This document shows, piece after piece, positions 53,738 to 63,399 of a stretch of 64,000 nt of DNA. Source of the stretch: Sphingobacteriales bacterium 16-39-50. Its GTDB lineage: Bacteria > Bacteroidota > Bacteroidia > Sphingobacteriales > Sphingobacteriaceae. The position numbers were made by a program, and so were the translations under genes. The notes beneath the pieces are model-generated. The model was not told the DNA's origin. It saw only the letters and a program-made list of their open reading frames with translations, and ran no database searches. Positions within the stretch are counted from its first letter, which is position 1. Every line of letters begins with the position of its first letter. The stretch covers positions 1-64,000 of the forward strand of contig NCHA01000012.1 of NCBI GenBank assembly GCA_002257025.1, read 5' to 3'.

Positions 53738-55117
53738 ATGAAATTATACAAACTGGACTTATTAACGCTGTTGATAAGTCTTTTTATTTTAAGCAGCTGT
53801 CAGAATACAGATTCTATTGGCCTTGATGTCGACCCGGCTACTGAAGTTACAGGTAGCTTTACAGATACAATTACTGTTATCTCATCCACAGTTAAGGAAG
53901 ACACCATGGTTACCAATACGCTTGAGAAATATCCACTTGGATATTTGGTGGATCCAATTTTTGGAAAAACTACAGCTAATATTGCGATGTCACTGACACT
54001 TGATCCTCCCGGGCTTACTTTCGGAACCACTCCAACACTTGATTCAGCAGTTTTGGTACTTTATTATGCCAAGGATTTTTATGGTGACAGTACATCAAAT
54101 TTTCAGGTTGATGTTCATCAGCTAAATAGTGCTTTAAGTACTTCAGTACAATACTACAATACGCAGCCTCAAAGCTATGGATCAACGGTACTCGGAAGTA
54201 AAAAACTTAGATTTACTGTCAAAGATAGTGTCAGAATTACAGAAATTGTAACAGGTAAACCCGATATACAGGTAACCAGAGCACCTCAGATGCGCATACC
54301 AATCAATCCGGGTTTTATTACAGCAAACTTTCTGAATGCAAGCAGCACTACTTTAAGCAGCAATGAATTGCTGAATAAGGCTGTCAAAGGATTTTATCTT
54401 ACTGTCAATAAGGCGCAAAGTACCGGGCCGGGAGGTATTGCCTTCTTTAACCTGACCGACTCAAGCAGGCTGGAAATCTATTATAAAAGTCAGAATGGTG
54501 CATTGATTGATACTACCTTGCACAAATTCCCTATTGTGAATAATTCAGTGCCAGTAATTGCCGATTTTAAACATGATTATACCGGAACAGCGATTCCTGC
54601 CAATTTGAACAGTACCACCCAGCAAGATTTTACTTATGTACAGGGTTTGGCTGGTCTGCGGACAAAAATTCGCTTTCCACATATCGAAAAGTTAAAAAAC
54701 CTTGGTAATATAACCATTAATAAGGCTGAACTGATTGTCTCGGTTGAAGGTGGTACAGATCCATTTCCTCCAGCATCAAGACTAATTATGTACCGCACGG
54801 ATATTGCCAATCAAAGACAATTTATTCCCGACTTCAGCACTGAGCCTGCATTCTCTTTAACTGATGCTGACTTTGGTGGATTTTATGACTCAACTAAAAA
54901 ACACTACAGGTTTCAAATCACAAGCTATATTCAGGATATCATAAAGGGTAAACTGAAGCAATACGACACCTTCATAGCACCAGTTAACTTAGAATTCAAT
55001 CGTTCAGCAGGACCAGTAGTATCTGGTAGCAACGCCGGTGGATCAGTAATCGGTAGCGGAAAGTCCGGTGTCAGCTATCAAATGAAGCTTAGAATAATTT
55101 ATAGTAAGATAAATTAA
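53738..55117 (+). CDS. DUF4270 lipoprotein
   Basis: This 459-residue protein has lipobox ILSSC near residue 21 followed by the DUF4270 pattern (STVKEDTMVTNTLEKYPLGY then LVDPIFGKTTANI), a long beta-rich lipoprotein found only in Bacteroidota. It follows the GT5-like gene and precedes glmS, an arrangement common in the phylum. Surface location is likely; function unknown. Confidence 0.85.
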   Translation: MKLYKLDLLTLLISLFILSSCQNTDSIGLDVDPATEVTGSFTDTITVISSTVKEDTMVTNTLEKYPLGYLVDPIFGKTTANIAMSLTLDPPGLTFGTTPTLDSAVLVLYYAKDFYGDSTSNFQVDVHQLNSALSTSVQYYNTQPQSYGSTVLGSKKLRFTVKDSVRITEIVTGKPDIQVTRAPQMRIPINPGFITANFLNASSTTLSSNELLNKAVKGFYLTVNKAQSTGPGGIAFFNLTDSSRLEIYYKSQNGALIDTTLHKFPIVNNSVPVIADFKHDYTGTAIPANLNSTTQQDFTYVQGLAGLRTKIRFPHIEKLKNLGNITINKAELIVSVEGGTDPFPPASRLIMYRTDIANQRQFIPDFSTEPAFSLTDADFGGFYDSTKKHYRFQITSYIQDIIKGKLKQYDTFIAPVNLEFNRSAGPVVSGSNAGGSVIGSGKSGVSYQMKLRIIYSKIN

Positions 55118-55181
55118 TTCCTTCCAGACCTTTACTTTATACAATCAAATCATTAGTTTCGACACTTTATAATTCATAATT

Positions 55182-57017
55182 ATGTGTGGAATAGTTGGTT
55201 ATATCGGGTATCGTGAAGCCTGGCCTATTATTATCAAGGGCTTGCAACGCCTTGAATACAGGGGATATGACAGTGCCGGAGTGGCACTCATGAACGGTCA
55301 TCTGAGCATTTATAAGAAGGCGGGAAAAGTAAGTGACCTAAAGCAATCCGTTGAAGGAGAAAACCTGAGTGGTACCCTTGGCATGGGACATACCCGCTGG
55401 GCAACACATGGTGAACCTTCAGACCGTAATTCACATCCCCATTCCTCAGGAGATGGCCGCCTGGCAATTATCCATAATGGTATTATAGAAAACTATTCAA
55501 GCCTGAAAGAGGCATTGCTATCCAGAGGCCATATTTTCAAAAGTGATACTGATACTGAAGTTCTGATTCACCTTATCGAAGATATCCAATTACAGACCGG
55601 TCTTGACATCAGGGAGGCAGTCAGAATTGCCCTTGATAAAGTGATTGGTGCATACGCCATTGTGATTATGGATAAGGATGAACCTGATGAACTAATCGCA
55701 GCCCGCAAGGGTAGTCCAATGGTACTGGGAGTTGGCGAGGGTGAATATTTTATTGCCTCTGATGCTTCCCCGATAATAGAATACACTAAAAATGTAATTT
55801 ACCTGAATGATAATGAAATTGCTTTTATCAAACGGGATGAAATACTGATTAAGAATATTGACAATACTATTCAAATCCCTTACGTACAGGAGCTGGAATT
55901 AAAACTTGAGATGCTTGAAAAGGGTGGATTTGATCATTTCATGCTAAAAGAGATCTTTGAACAGCCTAGGTCGATAAAAGATTGTATGAGAGGCCGTATC
56001 TATCCTGATGAGGGTTATGTTCAATTGGGAGGTATCAAAGAATACGCAGAAAAACTAAGAAACATTGACCGCATTGTGATCGTCGCCTGCGGAACCTCCT
56101 GGCATGCAGGCCTGGTTGGTGAATACCTGATAGAAGAATATTCACGTATCCCTGTTGAGGTTGAATACGCATCAGAATTCAGGTATCGCAATCCGATAAT
56201 CTCAGAAAAAGATATTGTAATTGCAATCTCCCAATCTGGAGAAACTGCCGATACTATGGCTGCAATTGAACTAGCGAAATCCAAAGGGGCTACTATTTTT
56301 GGAATTTGTAATGTTGTTGGAGCTTCAATACCCCGACTAAGCCATGCCGGTGTCTACACCCATGCCGGACCTGAAATAGGGGTTGCCTCAACCAAAGCAT
56401 TTACAGCGCAGGTAACTGTTCTTACGCTAATGGCCTTGTACATGGCACAGCAAAGAGGTAAGATCACACAAAGCAAAATGGTTCATCTGCTTACCGAACT
56501 TGACAATATTCCGGCACTCGTTGAAAAATGTCTTCTTTCGAATGATAGCATAAAAAACATTTCTGAAGCCTTCAAGGATGCAAGTAACTTTTTGTTTCTA
56601 GGCAGAGGAAGTGGTTTTCCGGTAGCACTTGAAGGTGCCCTTAAGTTGAAGGAGATTTCCTATATCCATGCAGAAGGTTATCCTGCCGCTGAAATGAAGC
56701 ATGGGCCTATCGCCCTGATAGATGAAGAAATGCCGGTGGTTTTCATTGCCACTAAAAACTCTTCTTACGAAAAAGTAATCAGTAACATACAAGAGGTTAA
56801 AGCCAGAAAGGGCAGGGTCATTGCCATTGTTACTGAAGGTGATACTGTAGTTAAAAATATGGCTGATTTCACTATAGAAATACCTGATGCAGACGAAATA
56901 TTCCTGCCGCTTCTTGCTACCATCCCATTACAGCTTTTATCATATCATATCGCTGTATTGAGAGGCTGTAACGTCGATCAGCCAAGAAATCTGGCAAAAT
57001 CAGTTACTGTAGAATAA
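55182..57017 (+). CDS. glmS: Glutamine-fructose-6-phosphate aminotransferase
   Basis: This 611-residue enzyme makes glucosamine-6-P from fructose-6-P and glutamine, the first step toward UDP-GlcNAc. The N-terminal glutaminase starts MCGIVGYIGYREAW (nucleophile Cys2) and the two SIS domains show CGTSWHAGLVGEYL, SQSGETADTMAA and the C-terminal DQPRNLAKSVTVE. Length is normal. No glmS ribozyme is seen in the 65-bp spacer. Confidence 0.97.
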   Translation: MCGIVGYIGYREAWPIIIKGLQRLEYRGYDSAGVALMNGHLSIYKKAGKVSDLKQSVEGENLSGTLGMGHTRWATHGEPSDRNSHPHSSGDGRLAIIHNGIIENYSSLKEALLSRGHIFKSDTDTEVLIHLIEDIQLQTGLDIREAVRIALDKVIGAYAIVIMDKDEPDELIAARKGSPMVLGVGEGEYFIASDASPIIEYTKNVIYLNDNEIAFIKRDEILIKNIDNTIQIPYVQELELKLEMLEKGGFDHFMLKEIFEQPRSIKDCMRGRIYPDEGYVQLGGIKEYAEKLRNIDRIVIVACGTSWHAGLVGEYLIEEYSRIPVEVEYASEFRYRNPIISEKDIVIAISQSGETADTMAAIELAKSKGATIFGICNVVGASIPRLSHAGVYTHAGPEIGVASTKAFTAQVTVLTLMALYMAQQRGKITQSKMVHLLTELDNIPALVEKCLLSNDSIKNISEAFKDASNFLFLGRGSGFPVALEGALKLKEISYIHAEGYPAAEMKHGPIALIDEEMPVVFIATKNSSYEKVISNIQEVKARKGRVIAIVTEGDTVVKNMADFTIEIPDADEIFLPLLATIPLQLLSYHIAVLRGCNVDQPRNLAKSVTVE

Positions 57018-57218
57018 TCCATTTTAAAAGGACCATTCTTGCTTGAACAGAAAATACGCTATTCAGCTAATGGATACCATATTTTCTATTCCCAAGAATA
57101 AAGTAATGGAACCCCATTCTCTATTTCCTATTCCCCATTTCCTATAACCTCTTTCCCATTCCATATTATTTTTATATTACGGTGATAAATTAATTACCTT
57201 GTATTAAAATCAGGCATT

Positions 57219-57722
57219 ATGACCAGCAGAATTCCATTTGTAATAGCAATACTCACACTGATCTGCGGAGTATTTATTTCAATTATTTTCGGAGCCAATG
57301 AAGATTTTTTTAAAGACAAAATAAAGGAAGGTTTAAGCAAAAATGAAAAGATCAATCTTATTCAGGATGCTGCAGAAAAGGATGCTGTTTTAAAGGCTGA
57401 GGCTGAGAAAAACTGGAGATATTATCAAAGATTTCACTTTCATGCAACAGGAATAGGAGCAATGGTAATGGGCGTGTTGCTTTTTATATCATTTTTATCT
57501 GCTCCTGAGGGAATAAAAAATATTACCTCCTATGCCACCGCGATTGGCGGATTTCTTTATCCATTTGTCTGGCTTTTCGCGGCAATATATGGCCCTGAGC
57601 TGGGCAGAGAGGTTGCCAAGGAAAAATATGCCATTTTCGGATACATGGGTGGCTTATTTTTACTGGGCTTATTTTTGAGTCTTTTTATGGCACTTAGATA
57701 TTCATTCAAAACGAGTAAATAA
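57219..57722 (+). CDS. Membrane protein of unknown function
   Basis: This 167-residue protein has one N-terminal helix, a charged stretch (residues about 28-65, DFFKDKIKEGLSKNEKINLI), then three helices (about 72-92, 105-125, 140-160). HFHATGIGA precedes helix 2. I do not recognise a family; the sequence does not show enzyme motifs. Upstream (57080-57175) is unusually pyrimidine-rich. Confidence 0.6.
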   Translation: MTSRIPFVIAILTLICGVFISIIFGANEDFFKDKIKEGLSKNEKINLIQDAAEKDAVLKAEAEKNWRYYQRFHFHATGIGAMVMGVLLFISFLSAPEGIKNITSYATAIGGFLYPFVWLFAAIYGPELGREVAKEKYAIFGYMGGLFLLGLFLSLFMALRYSFKTSK

Positions 57723-57790
57723 TTTCAGGAAGATAGTTCGGAATTAACTGATAATTCGATCTGAAAGTTTTTAATTCTCTACATTGGTAT

Positions 57791-59146
57791 TTATACTAGA
57801 GCAGCTTTCGCTACCCTCATGATATTTCCTGCAAGAATTTTTTGAATATAATCATCCGAATAACCCATTTGAACCATTCCTACTGTAAATAGTGGCCAAT
57901 TGGTCCAGGCCAAACTTTGAATCATTTCTGAGCTTTCCTTGAAATCATCTGGCGGCCAAAGTGCTTCCCAGCGTGTTCTCTCAGGATTTCGTGCAGAAAT
58001 CTTCTTGCTTTCCTCATTTGAAAATTGAGATCTGTAGGCTACATCAGTTCCAATAGCAACATGGTCAACGCCAAACTTTTTTACTACATAATCAATATGC
58101 TTCATCATCATTGCGATATCACCGCTACCCCCAAGAAACCTTGGTATGCAACAAATTCCAATATACCCACCGGTGTCGGCAATTGCACGAATCACATTAT
58201 CCGGTTTCGAACGAATATGCTTATTGATGGAAGCCACTGTGGTATGACTGGCTACCATGGGTTTCTCTGAAACCTGAGCTGCCTCCAAGCTTGTCTGCCA
58301 GCCGGAATGAGCAATATCCACAATCACACCAACACGATTCATTTCCTTGACCACGGCCCGTCCGAAATCACTCAATCCCCCATTAGCTTTTTCTGCACAA
58401 CCATCCCCAATTACATTTCTTCGATTATAGGTAAGGTGCATCATTCTAATTCCCAAATGGAAGAATACGCTGATATATCTTAATTCATCTTCTACAGAAA
58501 TCCAATCCTGTGGCAAAGGAACACCATTACCAGTGAAATATAGAGCATGTCGATTTTCTTTTTTAGCCCGTAGTATGTCTTCTGGCTTTACAGCTTTACT
58601 TACAAAATCACTCATCATATCAGTAGAATAAGTAAAGTTCGCTAAGCGCTTAAGCAGTCGACTAATCCCATTCCCTTCTTCACCGGTATTCTGTACCACA
58701 CAAGTTACCCCGGAAGCCTTCCAAGCATTTTCTAATTCCTCCCTTTCTCTTTTATCAATGACAAAACGAGTCATAGATTGACTTTCCATCATGTCCTGTA
58801 GTTCCAACTGAGATGCTTTGGAATCTATTGCCGAATTTATCAATGCAGCATCAGGTGCAGCCGATGGCATGAATCCATAACAATCAATGACAAGGGAATT
58901 CATGTGTAATTCAAGGCCCCGTTCAAGCTGTTTCTGACTGGGTTTAAGAATGTTTTTAGCTATCTCAAAATTCTGTTTTATTTGTTCATTTATGGCATAT
59001 CTTGAATGATCAAGGCTTAAAGATGATTGAAAATTAGGTTTAGGGAATTCATTGGCTTGAGCAAAACCTCCAAAAAAACCATCACCTGCTATAGCTAAAC
59101 CGGCCATGCCTGAAAGCTTTAGGAAATCTCTGCGCTTATTTTTCAT
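57791..59146 (-). CDS. Tat-leader peptidase M19-like (membrane dipeptidase-like) protein
   Basis: This 451-residue protein carries a twin-arginine leader (KNKRRDFLKLSGMAGLAIAG) and the M19 barrel: YNRRNVIGDGC, VIVDIAHSG and VASHTTVASINKHI, so two metal histidines are present. The first M19 motif, normally HxD in DGHND, reads VIDCYGF near residues 86-92, and metal ligands there are absent. It may be non-peptidase. It ends the leftward exported-carbohydrate group. Confidence 0.8.
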   Translation of the reverse strand: MKNKRRDFLKLSGMAGLAIAGDGFFGGFAQANEFPKPNFQSSLSLDHSRYAINEQIKQNFEIAKNILKPSQKQLERGLELHMNSLVIDCYGFMPSAAPDAALINSAIDSKASQLELQDMMESQSMTRFVIDKREREELENAWKASGVTCVVQNTGEEGNGISRLLKRLANFTYSTDMMSDFVSKAVKPEDILRAKKENRHALYFTGNGVPLPQDWISVEDELRYISVFFHLGIRMMHLTYNRRNVIGDGCAEKANGGLSDFGRAVVKEMNRVGVIVDIAHSGWQTSLEAAQVSEKPMVASHTTVASINKHIRSKPDNVIRAIADTGGYIGICCIPRFLGGSGDIAMMMKHIDYVVKKFGVDHVAIGTDVAYRSQFSNEESKKISARNPERTRWEALWPPDDFKESSEMIQSLAWTNWPLFTVGMVQMGYSDDYIQKILAGNIMRVAKAALV

Positions 59147-59204
59147 TAGAATATATTGTCTTTAAATGGCGATAAAGCTTTAATAAACCATTATTATTTT
59201 ATCT

Positions 59205-59229
59205 CATGAGCTAAGCTCATGCAGGTTTC
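59205..59229. repeat. Dispersed repeat, copy B, with palindrome
   Basis: AAGCTCATGCAGGTTTC (59213-59229) matches copy A at 47682 in 16 of 17 bases. CATGAGC-TAA-GCTCATG forms a palindrome at 59205-59221. Confidence 0.5.
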
Positions 59230-59332
59230 GTAAAAACTGTTTTTGATTTGAAAAAATTTTAAATAAATTCAAAATGGTATCCTAAAACAACTAATTCCTC
59301 ATAAGAGGGTTTATTGAATATAAAGCAAAATC

Positions 59333-60391
59333 TTAATATCTTGAAGCAAAATCTGCAGCATAGCCATTAATAACAGCATCACTTAAATGAGTACCTGAAC
59401 TAATGAGGATACGGTATCTCAATTTCAAGGTACCCCCTGCAGGAATACTATAATTTAACTCTTCTTTTTTATTCGTAAAATCTTTTACCCCAAATGGATT
59501 TGCTGCAAATAGGCCATAACCCCGTGCATGCCAATAGGTAGGATAACTCAGGTTTTTAGGATGATCACAAATAACCAATGACACTTTTTCATCTCCAATA
59601 TTTCCGTAAAGATCCATCCATTTAGCACGTTTCCCCCAAACGCCCTCTCCTTCATCCCCCTCACTGCTCCTGTAATTTCCTGTTGGGACATCATTCACCA
59701 TCTTCTTCACTGTAGTTGGATTACCTTGTGTATCCGTCAAGGTAAGGTCTTCTTTTGAGGGAAGTTCAAGCTGTCTGGCTACGCGGATTCCAAAACTGCC
59801 CTCTTTGGTATCTTTCATACTTACTGCTCGGGCACTTGCTGTTAAAGTAACAATACGGTCGATAATTCGAATAGAGCCTTTATCAATAAAATTGAATTCC
59901 GTGTTTTCTGCCAGTAATTCTTTCCCGTTAGGATCAATCCAACTGGCATTTACAATCAATACACCTTCACCTTTTCCACCTGCAATTTTTTGAATTCCTA
60001 AATGCTTAATCTGACCACCATTTACACTCCGTTTCCCTTCATGCCCATTACCCCAAAAATCAATTCCATTAACGTTCCCATAATTTAACCAGTTTCCGGC
60101 ATGATGGATATGATCACGGCGCTCACCTTCTCTTGGTTCGATTGGGAAGCCACGGGTAATAGGATTTCCAGAGGCCGTTAGTACCGGAAAAAGTATAGGT
60201 TTATATACGGTATCCAACCACTGATAAGAGGTGAACAGCTTCCCTCCAATCAAAACATCAACCCTTTTATCAGCCTCACGTTTAACAAATTTAACCATTG
60301 AAACCTGGCTGTTTGAAGTCTTAGTCTGAGCATATATTGCACAGGAACCTGCTAAAATAATTGCAATTAGCAGTTTAGAAGTTAATTTCAT
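59333..60391 (-). CDS. DUF6807 (PmoA-like annotated) exported protein
   Basis: This 352-residue protein has a Sec signal ending IYAQ (residue about 22) and the family pattern GFPIEPREGERRDHIHHAGNW plus GIDFWGNGH, a beta-rich protein often annotated as PmoA family/DUF6807. It is not a methane monooxygenase subunit. It commonly accompanies Gfo/Idh/MocA genes in carbohydrate loci, as here. Substrate unknown. Confidence 0.8.
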   Translation of the reverse strand: MKLTSKLLIAIILAGSCAIYAQTKTSNSQVSMVKFVKREADKRVDVLIGGKLFTSYQWLDTVYKPILFPVLTASGNPITRGFPIEPREGERRDHIHHAGNWLNYGNVNGIDFWGNGHEGKRSVNGGQIKHLGIQKIAGGKGEGVLIVNASWIDPNGKELLAENTEFNFIDKGSIRIIDRIVTLTASARAVSMKDTKEGSFGIRVARQLELPSKEDLTLTDTQGNPTTVKKMVNDVPTGNYRSSEGDEGEGVWGKRAKWMDLYGNIGDEKVSLVICDHPKNLSYPTYWHARGYGLFAANPFGVKDFTNKKEELNYSIPAGGTLKLRYRILISSGTHLSDAVINGYAADFASRY

Positions 60392-60433
60392 CTTTGTATT
60401 ATTTCTTAGGTTTTAATAAATAATCTTCGAAAA

Positions 60434-61798
60434 TTAAACTTTGGATGGAACTACATAGGGACTCCGATATTTACGGGTCAACATCGCGTCGGCCGCAGGA
60501 TCGTTAATACACTTTTCAGAATTACCCATAAACCTTATCTCGCGCCCAAGGCGATAAGATATATTTGCCAAAAAAGGTACGGCAGATGAATAATGCCCAT
60601 CTAATATATCGCAATGCAATGTTTCATTATTACCCGACTTAATTGCATCAAGAAAGTTTACAAAATGTTCCGTATTGCTAGAACCAGTTAGCGTTTCTGA
60701 AGCATTGGCTTGTATAACTTTTGATCCTGCAAAAGGGTCTGATTCTTTATTCCTGTATGCTCTCCAGGTACTCCCATCAATCTCAAGATACCCTTCGCTA
60801 CCATAAAAAATATTGCCAATTTTAATTCCAAGACCGGATTCACTATTAGAATAACGTCCCCTGGTTTCAAACTCCAGAATTTTACCATCATTATATTTGG
60901 CAATAGTAAGCTGAGTATTTGGAGTTTCCTGCTCACATTGAGTACGATCAATTCCATAAATTCCGCCGGAAGAGAATACTGATACAGGATGCTCATTTTT
61001 ATTTAGTCCCCAGCGAGCTATATCAAATTGGTGTGGACCCTGATTTCCGGTATCCCCATTCCCAGTATCCCAGAACCAATGCCAATTGTAATGACCACGT
61101 TTTTCATTATATGGCCGATAAGGAGCGGGACCTAACCATCGGTCATAGTGAAGGCTGGCGGGCGGGGTGCTGTCTTTGGCAATACCAAAAGAATCTCTGG
61201 GTTTAACGCAAAGACCTCGAGCCATATAAATCTCACCAATTCCACCACCATGAAGGAATTTCATCGCTTCCATTACATTAGGAATTGAGCGGTTCTGAAA
61301 ACCAACTTGAATACGCTTATTATACTTTCTTGAAGCTTCAATCATCTTTCTGCCTTCCCATATATTATGAGATGCTGGTTTTTCAACATATACATGCTTA
61401 CCGGCCTGACAGGCCCAGATAGTTCCGAGAGCATGCCAATGATTCGGAGTAGCAAAGGATACGATATCAATTTCTTTATCGTCCAGGACTTTGCGCATAT
61501 CCCATTCTGTTGTAGGTTTTATGCCTGTTTTATCTAAGACTGTTTTTGATCGAGGATCAAAAAATTGTTCATCTGTATCGCAAAGTGTTTTTAGGCGTAC
61601 ATTATGACTTTCCTTTAATTCACACCATGCATCAATATGAGATACTCCACGCCCTCTTATTCCAATTACTGCCACATTAATACGATCATTAGCCCCTAAA
61701 ATTGATCCATAGGATTTAGCACTGAAACCCATGCCTCCAATTGCTAGTCCGGCACCCCCAATAAGGCTTTTTTTAATAAAATCTCTTCTTTGAGTCAT
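60434..61798 (-). CDS. Tat-exported Gfo/Idh/MocA-family oxidoreductase
   Basis: This 454-residue protein has a Tat leader (TQRRDFIKKSLIGGAGLAIG), a Rossmann fold with VAVIGIRGRGVSHIDAW, the EKP catalytic segment VEKPASHNIWEGRKMIEAS, and a GFO_IDH_MocA C-terminal domain with GNQGPHQFDIARW (catalytic His). It probably oxidises a sugar or glycoside with a bound NAD cofactor, perhaps in the periplasm. Neighbours are a TIM-barrel protein and DUF6807. Confidence 0.9.
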   Translation of the reverse strand: MTQRRDFIKKSLIGGAGLAIGGMGFSAKSYGSILGANDRINVAVIGIRGRGVSHIDAWCELKESHNVRLKTLCDTDEQFFDPRSKTVLDKTGIKPTTEWDMRKVLDDKEIDIVSFATPNHWHALGTIWACQAGKHVYVEKPASHNIWEGRKMIEASRKYNKRIQVGFQNRSIPNVMEAMKFLHGGGIGEIYMARGLCVKPRDSFGIAKDSTPPASLHYDRWLGPAPYRPYNEKRGHYNWHWFWDTGNGDTGNQGPHQFDIARWGLNKNEHPVSVFSSGGIYGIDRTQCEQETPNTQLTIAKYNDGKILEFETRGRYSNSESGLGIKIGNIFYGSEGYLEIDGSTWRAYRNKESDPFAGSKVIQANASETLTGSSNTEHFVNFLDAIKSGNNETLHCDILDGHYSSAVPFLANISYRLGREIRFMGNSEKCINDPAADAMLTRKYRSPYVVPSKV

Positions 61799-61912
61799 TT
61801 TTATAAAAATTTAAATTGTTTTTAATTCCAATCCAGGAAATAACTACATGACCTGGTGCGGTATTTGAAATATCATGTAAAGCTAAGGCCAGACATTAAG
61901 TTCATTTAATCA

Positions 61913-62824
61913 TTATTTCGTTTTAATATTACCTACCAGATTTTTAAAAACAACCATTTGCTCCTTCATTGCTTTTATCTTATCAAGCGGATTAGAACTC
62001 GCTTCAAGAAGTATCCAACCATTAAAATCAATACCTGCAAATAGCTTAAAAAGCTGCTGATAGGGATAGTCGTTCTGGGTCAGTTCACGAACATGAACTG
62101 TATCCCCAATCCACTGCTTTACCAGGTTAAAATTGCTTTCAAGACCGGGTGAGTTTAGGTCAACATTATTGCTATTCCAGCAGATTTTAACATTCGGATT
62201 TGTTACCTCATCAAAAATGGCTTTCATATTAGGTAATTCCTGTGTAATTGGGCCATGTGCCTCAACCCTAATCAACATACCGTAATCATTGGCATATTTT
62301 CCAACTTCATTCAATGAATTAGCAATCTGAGTTATAGTTTGCTCTCTGGGAATATTGGCAGGAAGCGTATTTGGTTTTACTTTGATTCCGCTGGCCCCTA
62401 TATCTCTGCATAGCTTGATATAATCTTTTGTCTGCTCGATGTTATTACGCAAAATAGCCCTATCCGGACTATGAAATTCAAAGTTCGAACCGTATCCAAC
62501 ACAAGTTACCGGACTGTCGGCGAACCTACTCTTAACTTCGGCTCTTTGCCTAGAATTAAGGCTGATCTCAACCCCATGAGCATGTTGGGTACGAAGTTCA
62601 ACTGCTTCAAAACCGGTCTTTTCACAATTAGAAATAATAAGAGGTAAATCCCAGTCCTTTCCCCATTGATAGGTAACCAACCCGAACTTCATAGCTGACT
62701 TTTTGATGTTTATTGTTGCATCAAAAATCTGGTGCGTAATGGAGGCGTAAGAACTGGAACCAGCAATTGCAAGTCCGGCAGAGCATATCAGGCTCCTTTT
62801 TATAAAATCTCTACGAGCTGTCAT
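61913..62824 (-). CDS. Tat-exported sugar isomerase/epimerase-like TIM barrel (AP2Ec family)
   Basis: This 303-residue protein has a Tat leader (TARRDFIKRSLICSAGLAIA) nearly identical to that of the downstream oxidoreductase. The AP_endonuc_2-type TIM barrel follows: TGFEAVELRTQHAHGVEISL, IRVEAHGPI and NGWILLEASSNP, with candidate metal ligands Glu/His. Related TIM barrels act as sugar isomerases or 3-keto-glycoside lyases. First gene of the leftward group. Confidence 0.85.
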   Translation of the reverse strand: MTARRDFIKRSLICSAGLAIAGSSSYASITHQIFDATINIKKSAMKFGLVTYQWGKDWDLPLIISNCEKTGFEAVELRTQHAHGVEISLNSRQRAEVKSRFADSPVTCVGYGSNFEFHSPDRAILRNNIEQTKDYIKLCRDIGASGIKVKPNTLPANIPREQTITQIANSLNEVGKYANDYGMLIRVEAHGPITQELPNMKAIFDEVTNPNVKICWNSNNVDLNSPGLESNFNLVKQWIGDTVHVRELTQNDYPYQQLFKLFAGIDFNGWILLEASSNPLDKIKAMKEQMVVFKNLVGNIKTK

Positions 62825-63039
62825 TTAATTAGTATCTGAAAAAATATAGATTTTACATATTAAAATCAATATACTACAAAACTTTATTTAAAGTCAATTA
62901 ATTCATAATCATCTCAATTAAAATGAATTACAGCTATTTATATTGAAAGTAAACAGTAGAAATGGAATTTAGGCTTATCAAGGTTTTTGGAGAAACATTT
63001 CTATTTAAAACAATTGCCTTAAATAACTAAATTTGCAGG

Positions 63040-63390
63040 ATGCAAATTCACATATTAAAATCAAAAATTCACAGGGTTAAAGTAACAGATGCAGATCTTA
63101 ACTATGTAGGCAGTATTACAATAGATCAGGACTTAATGGATGCGGCGAATATCCTGGAGGGTGAAAAAGTACAGATCGTTAACAATAATAATGGTGAACG
63201 CTTTGAAACCTATACCATAACCGGAAGAAGGGGAAGTGGAGATATTATCCTGAATGGTGCAGCTGCACGAAGAGTAATGAAAGGTGATGTAATCATAATC
63301 ATAACCTATGCTATTATGGATGCAGAAGAAGCAAGGAATTATAAACCAGTTGTTGTATTCCCGGATGAGGAAACTAACTTATTGAAATAA
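63040..63390 (+). CDS. panD: Aspartate 1-decarboxylase
   Basis: This 116-residue pyruvoyl enzyme makes beta-alanine for pantothenate. The self-cleavage site Gly24-Ser25 (NYVGSITID) forms the pyruvoyl group; [18 protein letters not shown] and [13 protein letters not shown] are complete. A TAAATTTG box (63028-63035) lies almost at the ATG. panC is about 10 kb to the left. Convergent with rluF. Confidence 0.96.
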   Translation: MQIHILKSKIHRVKVTDADLNYVGSITIDQDLMDAANILEGEKVQIVNNNNGERFETYTITGRRGSGDIILNGAAARRVMKGDVIIIITYAIMDAEEARNYKPVVVFPDEETNLLK

Positions 63391-63399
63391 GCATAATAT

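Noticed and set aside
55118-55181. glmS ribozyme upstream of glmS
   Set aside because: The 64-bp spacer is too short and AT-rich; no core motif.
57080-57175. Pyrimidine-rich stretch as a regulatory RNA
   Set aside because: Strand-biased low complexity only, with no pairing or promoter evidence.
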